Assembly: GCA_013407085.1 (NCBI GenBank)
Contig: JACCGJ010000230.1
Span: forward strand, 33,875 to 97,874
Reading direction: 5' to 3'
From: Atriophallophorus winterbourni
Taxonomy: Eukaryota > Platyhelminthes > Trematoda > Plagiorchiida > Microphallidae
DNA length: 64,000 bases
The position numbers and the translations under genes are program-made. The notes beneath the pieces were generated by a model. The model made no database searches and had not been told where the DNA came from. It was given only the letters and a program-made list of their open reading frames with translations. Of the stretch, positions 22,072 to 31,699 are shown one piece after another. Each line of letters opens with the position of its first letter. Position 1 is the first letter of the stretch.

Positions 22072-23625
22072 GTGGCATTCTCTACTGAGTGTAACTCAGC
22101 ATGGATTTCTTGAGGGTAGATCCTGCCTGACAAATCTTCTCAGTTTTCTCAATACTGTCACTAAAAGGATGGATGAAGGGAAGCCTGTCGAAGCCCTCTA
22201 CCTAGACTTCATCAAGGCTTTTGATTCCGTAAACCACCGCCTTCTAGAGATTAAGCTAGCAGCAAAAGGAATTCAGGGTAGTCTTCTTGCTTGGATAAAG
22301 GACTTCCTAACTGATAGGACATTCCGAGTTAGGGTAGGATCTACGCTGTCGAATGAAACCGACGTGATCAGTGGTGTACCCCAAGGTTCGGTACTTGGTC
22401 CTCTTCTATTCCTGATTTTCATCGATGACTTGCCCTCTGCATTGAAGTGCCCATACTTCATTTTTGCGGATGATGTGAAATTCATCGGATCAACGGACGA
22501 AGATACCTTGATGCACGATATGAACGGGTCATAAACTGGTCACACCAGTGGGACCTCCCACTTAACCTTAATAAGAGCCAACTCTTGTCAGCACTGGTTG
22601 ATAAGACTTCAGTTCAGGTGTCGGGCAATTCTCTCACTGTAAGTGCCAAACAGCGTGTTAAGGATTTAGGAGTACTAGTTAGGACGGACTTCAAATGGGA
22701 GGACCAATGCGCCGCTGCAGCTCAACGTGCTCGCAAAGTTCTCTTTCGGCTGAGATCCGTGTTATCCAGCAGAAGACCCGAGGTATTCCTGCCCCTTTAC
22801 AAGGCATTAGTTAGGCCGCATTTAGAATATTGTGTCCAGGCGTGGTGCCCTTACTACAAGAAGGATATCGTTCAACTCGAAAGCGTACAGCGTCTCGCAA
22901 CTCGCATGATTGAGGGTCAGCGAGGGAAACCTTACGCTGCACGCCTAAAGTCCCTAGATCTTTTTTCACTTACGCGCCGTCGTTTGAGAGGTGACTTAAT
23001 TGAAACCTTTAAGATCTTGAAGGGGTTAAGTGGCGTTAGCATGACCGACTTCTTTGCCTTAAGTCCTGAGCTGGGCACCCGGGGCCATTCACTCAAACTT
23101 GCTAAGGAGCGATGTAGACTAGACTCCAGGAAAAACTTTTTCAGCCTCAGGGTGGTAAATTTCTGGAACCGGCTTCCAGAAGAACTTATATCCTGCAGTT
23201 CTGTCGCAAGTTTTAAGCAGGGTTTGGACCGCATCTGGGGTAAGCTTTTTCCTGAATTCTCCCCATAATTTTTATGCAAGATTAGGTTGTTAACCATTTT
23301 TATCGTTGTTTGGTAAGTAAGTAAATGCTAAAGTTCTGTTTGTTTAATACACACCTCTTCTTTTGCTGACCTCTCACCGTACTGGTGAGGAGAAATGTAT
23401 TCTTATCTTTCCAGCATCATTCATTACGTGGTGCTTCCTAAATACAACACGGATAATCCCTTGGCATCGCGATCGTCGAGTATATCCAAACCACAATAAG
23501 AATAAACGCTTTGGCAGTCATCGTTGCTTCTCTGCAGCTTTCCACCGAAAGAAATTTTGGACGCTCGATTGGCTCGTTCGCCACTTACTGTTCTGTGCAA
23601 CTGAACTGAACTGAACTGAAAGAAT
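22072..23625 (+). mobile_element. CR1-like LINE (family A), 5' truncated, fused to family D
   Basis: The copy begins inside RT (LLSVTQHGFLEGRSCLTNLL) and continues through LYLDFIKAFDSVNHR, SGVPQGSVLGPLLF and FADDVKFIGS (about 22460). A frameshift near 22530 separates a clean C-terminal frame at 22585-23268 ending in GKLFPEFSP. The 3' UTR ends in a tail of repeated ACTGA at about 23598-23622. This is the best preserved family A C-terminus in the window and the reference used for the other copies. Confidence 0.85.
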
Positions 23626-23800
23626 AAGAAGAACTGACCTTCTCATTACCCGCCAAATTCTTCTTGGATGTAACGGGTCGACCTTAAAAGATTTCCTCGC
23701 TTTGGCACAAGATTAATTGACTCGTCGTCATAGCCTAAAGTTAAAAAAGCGGATGACACTGCGACTCCCGTCGCCATTCACATTGTCCACGCTGATGACC
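23626..23800 (+). pseudogene. LINE ORF2 C-terminal scrap
   Basis: The translation RTDLLITRQILLG..., then RRHSLKLKKR, resembles the region preceding the end of CR1-like ORF2 ([13 protein letters not shown] and TRGHSLKL in other copies). Only about 170 bp remain, with an internal stop. Confidence 0.5.
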
Positions 23801-23804
23801 AACT

Positions 23805-23956
23805 TGAACTTTGGCGGTATCTACTTGAACTTTGGCGGTACGTTCAACTTTGTTGCATTTGCCACGCTCAGTTACAAACTTTTACGAATTTTCACCGTAT
23901 CACAGTTGTACTGTAAAATAGAAACTCTATTTTACTTATTATCGAAAGTTTAAACA
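23805..23956 (+). mobile_element. LINE 5' leader fragment
   Basis: The sequence after TTGAACTTTGGCGGTACGTT matches the leader of the minus-strand LINE at 28.96 kb and, more loosely, the leader at 18.18 kb. The first 21 bp (tgaactttggcggtatctact) are nearly repeated in tandem. ORF1 does not follow: the sequence jumps to the ORF2 linker of another element at about 23957. Confidence 0.55.
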
Positions 23957-25998
23957 CACAATTCATTCTTGCACCTCTTGCTGATTAATTACTTTCGTGT
24001 CAGCGCAAACGGTCTCACTTCAACAGCCTCGGAAGCTGCAAACCTGTTGTCTGAACACTACGCCCCAATTTTCAACCCTACTTATTTTACAAACTCCCAT
24101 TTTTCTTCTCCCTCACATGACGTACAGGAAATGCCGGAAATAATGTTTACCTCTGATGCGGTCCACAAGAAGATTTCATGTCTACGGCAATACTCTTCAC
24201 CAGGACTCGACGGCATCCACCCTAGGATCCTGAAAGTGGCCGCATTGCACATATCTACTCTACTTGCCACGTATTTCCAACGTTGTATGGACTCCGCCAC
24301 TGTCCCCCAAGCTTGGAAAGAAGGTGTTATCACGCCTATCTTTAAAGGCGGTATCCGGTCGGAACCCGCAAATTATCGTCCCATTGTGCTGTTGTCAGTC
24401 ATTTCTAAAGTCATGGAGAGCATAATCTCTGACCACCTTGTTTCACATCTGGAAACAAATCGACTTTTAATCACACAACAACACGGCTTTCGCGCCAACC
24501 GTTCATGCACTTCCAACTTGCTTCTCGCACGGGATGCCTGGACGAAATCTGTGGACGAAGGCATTGGTGTCGATGCAGTATTTCTGGATTTCTCCAAGGC
24601 ATTCGACCGCGTCGACCACGACATTCTTTTACTTAAACTCGCTGCCTGCGGCGTTGGGTCATCCTTATTATCCTGGATGAAGTACTTTCTTCGCGACCGC
24701 TCCCTCTGTGTTCGTGTGCGTGACTGCTATTCTGCCCGCTTCCCAATCAAGTGCGGTCTGCCACAAGGCTCCGTTCTTGGTCCCCGACTCTTCATCATTT
24801 TCATCAATGATATTGGCCAAAACATTGAATCGCCGTTCCTCCTATTTGCGGACGATGTCAAAATCTGGCGCTCACTCAAATCGCCAAGGGATTCACACGT
24901 CCTACAAGATGACTTAGATCGTTTACACAGTTGGTCTTTGAGGAATCATCTCCCATTTAACACCTCCAAGTGTAGCGTTCTCCCCATCCGACACTCAGAT
25001 CCGGTCGCTTACAGTTTGGGCTCAACAGTACTTCAGAGTGTTCGACAAGAAAAGGATCTCGGCATCATCATCCAGCACGATCTCGGTTGCACCACACAAT
25101 GCGAACGAGCCGCAGCGGTAGCCAATCGCAACACTGGCTTACTTCGCCGCGCTCTAGGCAGGTTTGACCGGTTTCTCTTCCCGACACTGCTGAATGTCTA
25201 CATCCGTCCACACTTGGAATACTCAGTACAGGCTTGGCATCCTTGGCTATGCAAAGACGTGTCCCTTCTCGAAAAAGCCCAGAGACGTGCGACAAAGCTT
25301 GTCCGTGGTATGCATAACATGTCTTACGAGGAAAGGTTACGCAGTTTAGATATATTCTCCGTTACCTACCGTCTTCACCGCGGTGACATGTTACTTACCC
25401 ACCGGATCTTGACTGACCCCTCCCATCCATGCAACGCCCTATTCGTTCCCTCTCCAAGCACTAACCTCCGAGGACATGAGCTCAAACTGTTACATCAACA
25501 GAGCAGGCTTGAATGTCGACACAGCTTTTTCTCTGTGAGAGTATGCAGTCAGTGGAACACTCTTCCAGGCACGCTTTTTGAGGTCGCTTCTCTCGGTTCA
25601 TTCAAAGGTCTCCTCGATTCTCACCTCCATGAAATCTCCCACTCCCAAGACACAAGTACCCCGTAAACACTATTTTTTTACAAACCCTATTGCATTTTCA
25701 CCTCCAAAACTCACTAGCTCGTGGCAACGATCCCAGTATCGGAAGTCCGTATACACGCAGTTTCAACTGACCCTGTTCCGGAGGATTGGTGGGTAGCTGT
25801 GTCCCGGGTTGACGCCCTACCTGTCCAAATGCCACAAAAATCCATTGATGGTGCAGGCTAAACGCGAATGAGGCCCGCTATAAGGCCTTGGAAACTCAAA
25901 CATTTCTATATTTGCTTTTTCGACCCACCGCTCTATCTATCCTGCAGTTTGTACAAGCCCTCAGCTTTTTTATACCGTAATACACTATTGAACTATTG
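23957..25998 (+). mobile_element. CR1-like LINE (family E), 5' truncated, RT frame intact
   Basis: The copy begins in the linker (SANGLTSTASEAANLLSEHYAPIF), holds an uninterrupted RT frame, and has a 3' UTR with the conserved stretches seen again at 63.0-63.9 kb (gtaccccgtaaacactatttt, cgcgaatgaggcccgctataagg). It ends in a short ACTATTGA-type tail at about 25984-25998. Intactness suggests a comparatively recent insertion. Confidence 0.85.
23969..25666 (+). CDS. LINE reverse transcriptase (family E), open but 5' truncated
   Basis: A continuous frame of 565 codons covers the linker, RT and thumb of a CR1-like ORF2, lacking the endonuclease. Motifs in order are PANYRPIVLLSVISKVMESI (about residues 130-150), AVFLDFSKAFDRVDHDILL (about 193-211), CGLPQGSVLGPRLFIIFIND (about 262-281), LLFADDVKIWRS (about 290-301) and the thumb RPHLEYSVQAWHPWLCKDV (about 412-430). 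The catalytic Asp residues of the palm are all present. In a complete element it would copy its RNA by target-primed reverse transcription. There is no proper start codon context, so expression as such is unlikely. Confidence 0.8.
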   Translation: MHLLLINYFRVSANGLTSTASEAANLLSEHYAPIFNPTYFTNSHFSSPSHDVQEMPEIMFTSDAVHKKISCLRQYSSPGLDGIHPRILKVAALHISTLLATYFQRCMDSATVPQAWKEGVITPIFKGGIRSEPANYRPIVLLSVISKVMESIISDHLVSHLETNRLLITQQHGFRANRSCTSNLLLARDAWTKSVDEGIGVDAVFLDFSKAFDRVDHDILLLKLAACGVGSSLLSWMKYFLRDRSLCVRVRDCYSARFPIKCGLPQGSVLGPRLFIIFINDIGQNIESPFLLFADDVKIWRSLKSPRDSHVLQDDLDRLHSWSLRNHLPFNTSKCSVLPIRHSDPVAYSLGSTVLQSVRQEKDLGIIIQHDLGCTTQCERAAAVANRNTGLLRRALGRFDRFLFPTLLNVYIRPHLEYSVQAWHPWLCKDVSLLEKAQRRATKLVRGMHNMSYEERLRSLDIFSVTYRLHRGDMLLTHRILTDPSHPCNALFVPSPSTNLRGHELKLLHQQSRLECRHSFFSVRVCSQWNTLPGTLFEVASLGSFKGLLDSHLHEISHSQDTSTP

Positions 25999-26347
25999 AA
26001 TAAACTCAGTATTCTGTTTTAATCTTGTATCACCGTGTTTTAGCTATTTTCAACTATGAATAAAACTGTTTGTATTAGCGCGAAATGTGGCAAACAAGTA
26101 GCCAAAGGTATTGAGTGCAATGCTTGCAAGCGTTGGGCTCACCCTGGCTGCTCAGCTATACATAAATCCCACTATGGGCTTTATGCGAAATTCCGCTGGC
26201 TTCCGTGGTATTGCAGTGATTGTCACAAGGCTGCCACTGAAGCCGCATTTGTGTACCACCAACGGCGATCTAGTTTGACGCTAGCTAGTGCGTCTGAATC
26301 CGTGTCCGACCGAACTTATGCATCAGTCGCGCGGTCTAATTTAGTCC
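25999..26347 (+). pseudogene. LINE 5' end with ORF1 PHD finger, truncated
   Basis: The ATG at 26056 starts a PHD-type finger (CISAKCGKQVAKGIECNACK, RWAHPGCSAIHKSHYG, YCSDCHKAA) very like the ORF1 on the minus strand at 28.8 kb. Coding similarity ends at about 26347, where the sequence continues as the minus-strand endonuclease linker of the next element. It is thus a short head of a LINE joined in convergent orientation to another LINE. Confidence 0.75.
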
Positions 26348-27458
26348 CTATGCAATCGCGAGTTTTGCCTTTGGATTGTGCATAGCTATAGAAACGCTTT
26401 GGGCACTGTCTTATATTACATGCCAGTCGTGCCTCAAAATCACGTTTTGCCTTACGTTGGCTTCCCACAGCCTTATTTCTAAGTAGTTTATATCTTGTCC
26501 AGGCCCATTGTGTCTGAGAAGCTTTGTAAGTTTTCCAGGCACGGTCCCGGATTTTAATACCACGGCGCATCGATGGTGTCCACCACTGTGGCTTATTGCG
26601 TCTTTTGACGTGCACCAACGGAGCAAATCTGTCTTGCAGTGTGGACAGACAATGGTGAATAAGCTGCCAGTTTGCTGCCATATCATCACCAGAAGATTGT
26701 GACAAGATCTGATCTGCTTCTTCTGAGACAACACTCCAGTCTACCCTATTGAAGTTGCGCTTTAGTTTCGGAGGCGGTTTGTCATACCTGAGAAGTAGCT
26801 GGAAGCTAATCATGATGTGATCACTTTTCCCTAGTGGGGAAAGATATTGCACCTGTCGAACCATTTGCTCATTCGAAGATATAACAAGATCCAGGACCGA
26901 AGGTTCACAGCCATGTCGGAACCTTGTAGGCTCAGTTACATGTTGGCTCATAGCATGTCTGTGGGTCCATTCTATGAAGTCCTCAGACATCTTATCAGCT
27001 TGGCAGCTCTGGTTAGGCCAAGATATGTGTGGTAGATTAAAGTCACCCACCATAAGAACCTGAGACCCAAGCGCACGTAGTGAACTCAAATTCTCAAGCA
27101 AGTTATACATATCCTGTACTCCTGAATTGGGACTCAAATAAACGCACGCTATTACCGTAGATTGCTTATAGGAGTGAATGAGACAGGAGCTAAGTTGCAC
27201 ATTGTGCGTGCCAAGCCTAACGTTTAACTCTGAGGTACGGAGGCCTGACCTGAGAAGAATAGCAACACCGCCACCTTGTACTGCACCCGGTCTATCACAC
27301 CTGATCACGGAATAGCTGTTACCAACTATATCAGGAATGTCATCAGATGCAGAGAGCCAGGTTTCTGTCAGTGCAATTACATGCGGTCTTAACTCATGTG
27401 CAAGGATGGAGAGTTCAGACCATTTGTTTCGGATGCTACATGCATTCCCGAGTAGCAC
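26347..27458 (-). CDS. LINE APE-type endonuclease, open frame
   Basis: About 370 codons encode the N-terminal half of ORF2. Visible active-site elements are GNACSIRNKWSEL (metal-binding Asn), ALTETWLSA (catalytic Glu), MVGDFNLPHISW (Asp/Asn), DLVISS and LGKSDHIMISF (Ser-Asp-His). The linker with PQWWTPSMRRGIKIRDR follows. In the family, this enzyme nicks target DNA to start reverse transcription. All core residues recognisable by eye are kept, but RT is missing, so the protein could not retrotranspose alone. Confidence 0.8.
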
Positions 27459-27490
27459 TGTGGCGGCAGTGTCACGTAATCTATTCCCAA

Positions 27491-28797
27491 TTAGTCTTGT
27501 GTGATTCTCGGGCGGAGTACCCGAGAAGTCAGCACGTTTTTTGGCGTACTGCTTGCGATAGCCGAGTCACCTGGTGCGGCCTGAACACCAGCTGTACACT
27601 GCAGGTTGCTAACCACGAGCTGTGGAATTTCAGGGATAATAATACGACCACAGACCCCATCCTCGGACGCTTCCAAGAATTCTTCATCTGATGAAGCCCC
27701 ATCCTTTTCGGATGAACGGCGCCCTTGATTGGACGTTACTTCGGAAAGAGAATCCATTAGCTTTGTACAACCTCGCTTGTCGTTATTAGAGGTCTTAACA
27801 ATCTGATCCCTCCTATTTGAAGCGGAAGAGTATTGTCTTATCCAGGAGGGAGGGTTGTCCGGCTTAACCTGCAGTTTTTCTAAAGTTGCTTCGGCGATGT
27901 GGTCAGCCTTAGATAGTAAAGCGTCCCGATCCGCCTGGTATTTGAATTCTACCAGGATTGGCCTAGGGCGACTATCCAACTTCCATTTTCCAAGACGGTG
28001 AATTCGCATTGTAGGAGTGGAAGGCCTCAGACCTACCATGCGGATAAGATCGCTGATACATCTGCGATCTAAATCTTTTCTAGACCTCGATTCCTTAATG
28101 AATGGCTCTGCTCGATTAAAAACCAGTACATTTCGTGTTCTAGTTTTGGAGCAGGGGTGCCACGCAATGTATCGAATTTCTTGCGCAATTCATTTAATTC
28201 CTGGATAATGTGATCCAGTGCGGGTGATCCGGCAACAATTTCATGTTGCTTCCGTTGGGTAGTAGCTTTATTCGCCTTCCTACGCCTCTTCGGAATCTCT
28301 GCTACAGTAACCACCCCGCTATTAGAAGCTCGCATTTGAGAACGAGATACCTGGCCATTTATGACTGCGTCCTGTGTGGAAGCAGTTTTTTCGGCGTTCT
28401 TGGTAGCACGCTTTTTAGATTTGACCACCTTAGAAGAGGTAGCCTGCTTGATAGGACGTCGTAGCTGGCTAGATTTGTCCGCTACGTCAGTGCCAGCCAT
28501 TTTATCAGAACTCACACTAGCCCTCACAACAGATGCAAACGTTGGGGCAGGTATAGAATCTGACGAGTAAGGCAACGTCCGACTATTCCTTGGCTTTAAA
28601 CAAGCGGCGTCTGTGGCAGCCTGATGACAGCCGCTACAGTACCACTGTAACCAGCGGTACTTCGCATAAATCCCATGGTGAGATTTATGTATACCTGAAC
28701 AACTAGGATGAGCCCAAAGCTTGCATGCTGTGCACTCGATTCCTTTTGCTACTATTTTGCCACATTTGACATTGAGGCATGAATTTCTAGTACTCAT
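27491..28797 (-). pseudogene. LINE ORF1: PHD finger and RRM-like C-terminus
   Basis: The first frame (28797-28069, 242 codons) starts with CLNVKCGKIVAKGIECTACKL, then WAHPSCSGIHKSHHG and WYCSGCHQAA, a complete PHD-like finger, followed by a basic Lys/Arg-rich region. The second frame (28039-27491) has the domain PTMRIHRLGKWKLDSRPRPI, VEFKYQADRDALLSKA. A frameshift between 28069 and 28039 separates them. The domain arrangement equals that of the ORF1 at 18.3-19.5 kb. Confidence 0.78.
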
Positions 28798-28962
28798 ATC
28801 AAAAATACAAGCTGATTTTATCGCTAGCGTAATTAGTCAGCAAAAATATGGAGAATATAGTAAAATAGTGATTCTATTTTACTGCAAGTTCAAGGAATAG
28901 TGAAAATTCGTAATATTTTATCGGAGCGTGGAAAAAACTACCAAATTGAACGTACCGCGCTC

Positions 28963-29243
28963 AAGAATTTTGTTTTTGTACCGTTGGGATCAGAGGTGAA
29001 CTTCATGGCGTATTTGGATTCCTATCAGTTTGGTGGACAGTGGTAAGCCTTTCAGGTTGTCTCCCCGAGACTCCCTGTTTTGTCGAATCCATCGTTTCGG
29101 AGAAGTCGGTGATGAAGCTCACACGGAAATTCCTCCATCTGATTCTATCAAGAAGAAGAAGACGTTCACACAAAGTTCTCACGAGTGTTTCAATCAAAAC
29201 TGCACACGGCATCATGGTGGAAAACGTTAACGAAAATTAACTT
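28963..29243. other. Unassigned sequence
   Basis: This lies between the LINE leader and the minisatellite. It includes a short AAG-rich stretch near 29150. Small overlapping frames on both strands show no recognisable domain. Confidence 0.3.
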
Positions 29244-29484
29244 GAGTTCGGAATTATCAAGGGATTATTTCGTTGGAAAGTTCTTACATAACTCCCCTGT
29301 AGAGCGATGTCTGGGAAAGTCGTGGTTCGGAATTATCAAGGGATTATTTCGTTGGAAAGTTCTTACATAACTCCCCTATATAGCGATGTCTGGGAAAGTC
29401 GTGGTTCGGAATTATCAAGGGATTATTTCGTTGGAAAGTTCTTACATAACTCCCCTATAGAGCGATGTCTGGGAAAGTCGTGCT
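29244..29484 (+). repeat. Minisatellite, 79-bp unit, three copies
   Basis: Units start at about 29250, 29329 and 29408 (each GGAATTATCAAGGGATTATT) and differ by only a few bases (e.g. cctgtagagcg, cctatatagcg and cctatagagcg). Frames across it reflect the repeat and are not a gene. No spacer diversity is present, so it is not a CRISPR. Confidence 0.9.
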
Positions 29485-29624
29485 TGCTACCATGTTACGG
29501 TACGCACCGCGGCGGCATCCGCGATCCTTGGTCTGGTGTTGGCAACCGAGGTTTTTGGAAGCCAAGAAAGACAACAAAACATTGAAGTGCATTGGCCTCA
29601 AGATAGCTGTAGATTTCGTGTGAT

Positions 29625-29965
29625 TATTATATTATATTTGCACAATCTGATACAGATATAGTGCCGTTCAAATTAAACAATGAGATGTACAAAGCGAGAA
29701 GGGGGTACAAAGCGTTGTCATCGGCATCGTTGAACGTAGGCATGATACTACCCGGTTGCCTACACCGAAGTAGGGGAGATTTCGTTTAGGGGGTCCCACC
29801 CCGAGCCTCTACACACAAGGCAGTGGAGCGAGAGAGGTTCGCACCTATCGGTTGCCGGTGACCGACGAAGCGGTTCATACGCCCTTTTCTGTGAATTTCC
29901 AGTTCGTGTGAGCTCGAGCCGTGTTATCTGACTCCAGGTCTGTGTATTGTAAATTGTCAAGTCTT
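29625..29965 (-). mobile_element. RTE-derived non-autonomous repeat
   Basis: At the left, the tail (ATT-rich, then TTTGCACAATCTGATACAGA) matches the 3' end of the minus-strand RTE elements at 33.34 and 37.98 kb. Within 120 bp it changes to the block CCCGGTTGCCTACACCGAAG..GGTCCCACCCCGAGCC, which also lies just upstream of the RTE endonuclease at 31.7-31.8 kb. It therefore looks like a 5'-UTR-to-3'-UTR deletion derivative with all coding sequence removed. Confidence 0.55.
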
Positions 29966-30043
29966 TAGTTCGGTGCTCAGAATAGCTCCATCACCTTGAC
30001 GTTGCGTTATTTGTGGTCTGGATATTAATTATTATTATTATTA

Positions 30044-30267
30044 TGGTATGAAAGCACAAGCCTGATCCAGGCAAAGTGCCGCACAGTCAGAGAGTGCACG
30101 TGGGCTAAGATACTGTCAGGTTGCCCAGGCCTAGACAGATATGAGGGGGAAATAGAAATGGTAGTGAGACTCCCGCCTGTTTCAGCATGCAGCTCACTAC
30201 CGTTGGCCAATCAATTTAGCACGGTGTTAGCCGTAGAGCACAGAAATGCTGCACGATTGCACATCCG
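30044..30267 (-). mobile_element. SINE-like repeat, full length
   Basis: This full-length copy has its simple-repeat tail at the left (following an ATT run) and its head CACATCCG at the right. It is inserted in the ATT-rich tail of the next RTE derivative. Flanking ATT sequence on both sides is compatible with a target-site duplication but is low complexity. Confidence 0.8.
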
Positions 30268-30752
30268 TGCATATTATTGCACAAGTCTTTACAGACGATG
30301 TGCCGACATGTATACCATGAAGAGGGTACATGATGAAACTGAAGTAGGTTCCATGGTTCTTGTTGAAGGCGACATGCTACCCGGTTGCCAACTCCGAAGT
30401 AGGGGGTTAGCTTAGGGCACCCCACCCGGAGCCTTTGACTCAAAATTCTTCCCGCAAGGCAGCGGTTTTTTCTCTTCGCGAGAGCCGGTGACCATTTTAA
30501 GGGTTCTTGCGCCTATCTTGAAGTGCCTCGACGATTGTTCGAGTATGCCTCTCTAGCCTTTGCACGACCAAGTGCAACCTGCAAGGCAGCCGGAATTTTT
30601 CCTCAGGGTTTTCTCCCGAAGCCGTTCCCGCGATCGGGTCTCTCGCAAGACAGCGGAGATTTAAATTTAGGGTTTTCCTTCCGTTAGATGAAATGCGCTC
30701 CCAGGCTAACGAGCTCCATCTGCCCGAAGCAAACTGGTTTTCAGGCGCCAGT
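30268..30752 (-). mobile_element. RTE-derived non-autonomous repeat, longer copy
   Basis: From left to right it holds the tail side (ATATTATTGCACAAGTCT), the CCCGGTTGCCAACTCCGAAG block, then a 5' region with repeated 'gcaaggcagcgg'-type phrases and TTCTCCCGAAGCCGTTCCCG, ending CAGGCGCCAGT. The 5' region recurs alone at 46945-47192. No coding sequence is present. Confidence 0.55.
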
Positions 30753-30768
30753 CACTCGCCCTCGCCCC

Positions 30769-30873
30769 TTCTGTCTAGGCCTGGGCAACCTGACAGTATC
30801 TTAGCCCACGTGTAGTCTCTGACTTTGCGGCACTTTGCCTGGATCAGGCTTGTGCTTTCATACCATACCATAC
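30769..30873 (+). mobile_element. SINE-like repeat, 5' truncated
   Basis: The tail-side third only, from TCTGTCTAGGCCTGGGCAACC to CATACCATACCATAC. Five-prime truncation with the tail kept is typical of copies made by LINE machinery. Confidence 0.75.
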
Positions 30874-31699
30874 TTCTCCTGTTGGTAGAAGCAGTTCCGT
30901 CGGGCTCGGGGAGCCACTCGTGCAGGCCAGAAGCTGGACTTGGTTGTCAGAGGCTATTTGAGACGCATGCCATATGGGAGCATTTTATAAACAGTGGGAG
31001 CTCATCCCCACTGACACCCCCGGCAATGACAACCTTTGGAACTTCTGGATTGCCGAAGCGTGTAGCTAAAGCGTTTCTCCTAAGCGTGTGATACGAGAGA
31101 CCAAAGGCGTTTGAGGGGCGGATACGGTGGTTCCCGGGAATTTCGCGTTATTTGAGAAGAACTCTATGACTTTATCAGTGGTGAGTGTTAACGTGTACAA
31201 TAGCCAGTCAGACAACTTCCCTACGGTGATAATGATGATGTCAAGGCTGTCCAATTGCCCTATTTTTGTTCAATTTTGTAATTAACGCTATTATGGATGC
31301 ATGCTATACAGACATCCCGTCACTGGACATTCGGCCGTGCTTCAATAAGCGACATTTTGATTTAGGCTATGTTGATGGCGTAGTTCTATTATTCGTTTCC
31401 TTTATGGACGCTCAAGTTACTTTACCGACTTCCGAGGCAAAGTTCTGTTACATGATATAGATCCGACTGAGACTACGCCTCAACAATGGGGATCTTACGA
31501 TTCTAGACTCTTTTACCTTTTTGAGTAGTTGCATTGATAGTAAAACTTTATATAAAAGTATTTCAGCTCAAATTTCTAGAGGGAACGGTAGTGTTTAGTA
31601 ACTCCGTCGCGCTTAGATTGTTTGTGTACCTCCACGTCCCGTTGAGCTATACTGGGTGGTCTTTTGGGGACAGCAGAGCTACTGATACCAGGAAGGTCG
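30874..31699. other. Unassigned sequence
   Basis: No protein domain, RNA gene or known repeat is recognised in this 0.8 kb. It contains only short frames without family features. It may be part of the RTE 5' region or unique intergenic sequence. Confidence 0.3.

Larger units (their letters stand above)
26347..28962 (-). mobile_element. CR1-like LINE, 5' half (leader, ORF1, endonuclease)
   Basis: Reading leftwards from about 28962, the order is leader (ggtacgttcaatttggtag), ORF1 (28797-27491, one frameshift) and ORF2 endonuclease (27458-26347). The RT and 3' end are absent. The break is at the linker KGKTRDCIG, where a plus-strand LINE head joins. It carries the best preserved endonuclease in the window. 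Confidence 0.85.

Noticed and set aside
24082..24624. Minus-strand frames inside the family E RT
   Set aside because: They are shadows of the strong plus-strand coding frame.
29244..29484. Regularly spaced repeats that could suggest a CRISPR array
   Set aside because: Units are contiguous 79-bp copies without unique spacers, and the window is eukaryotic.
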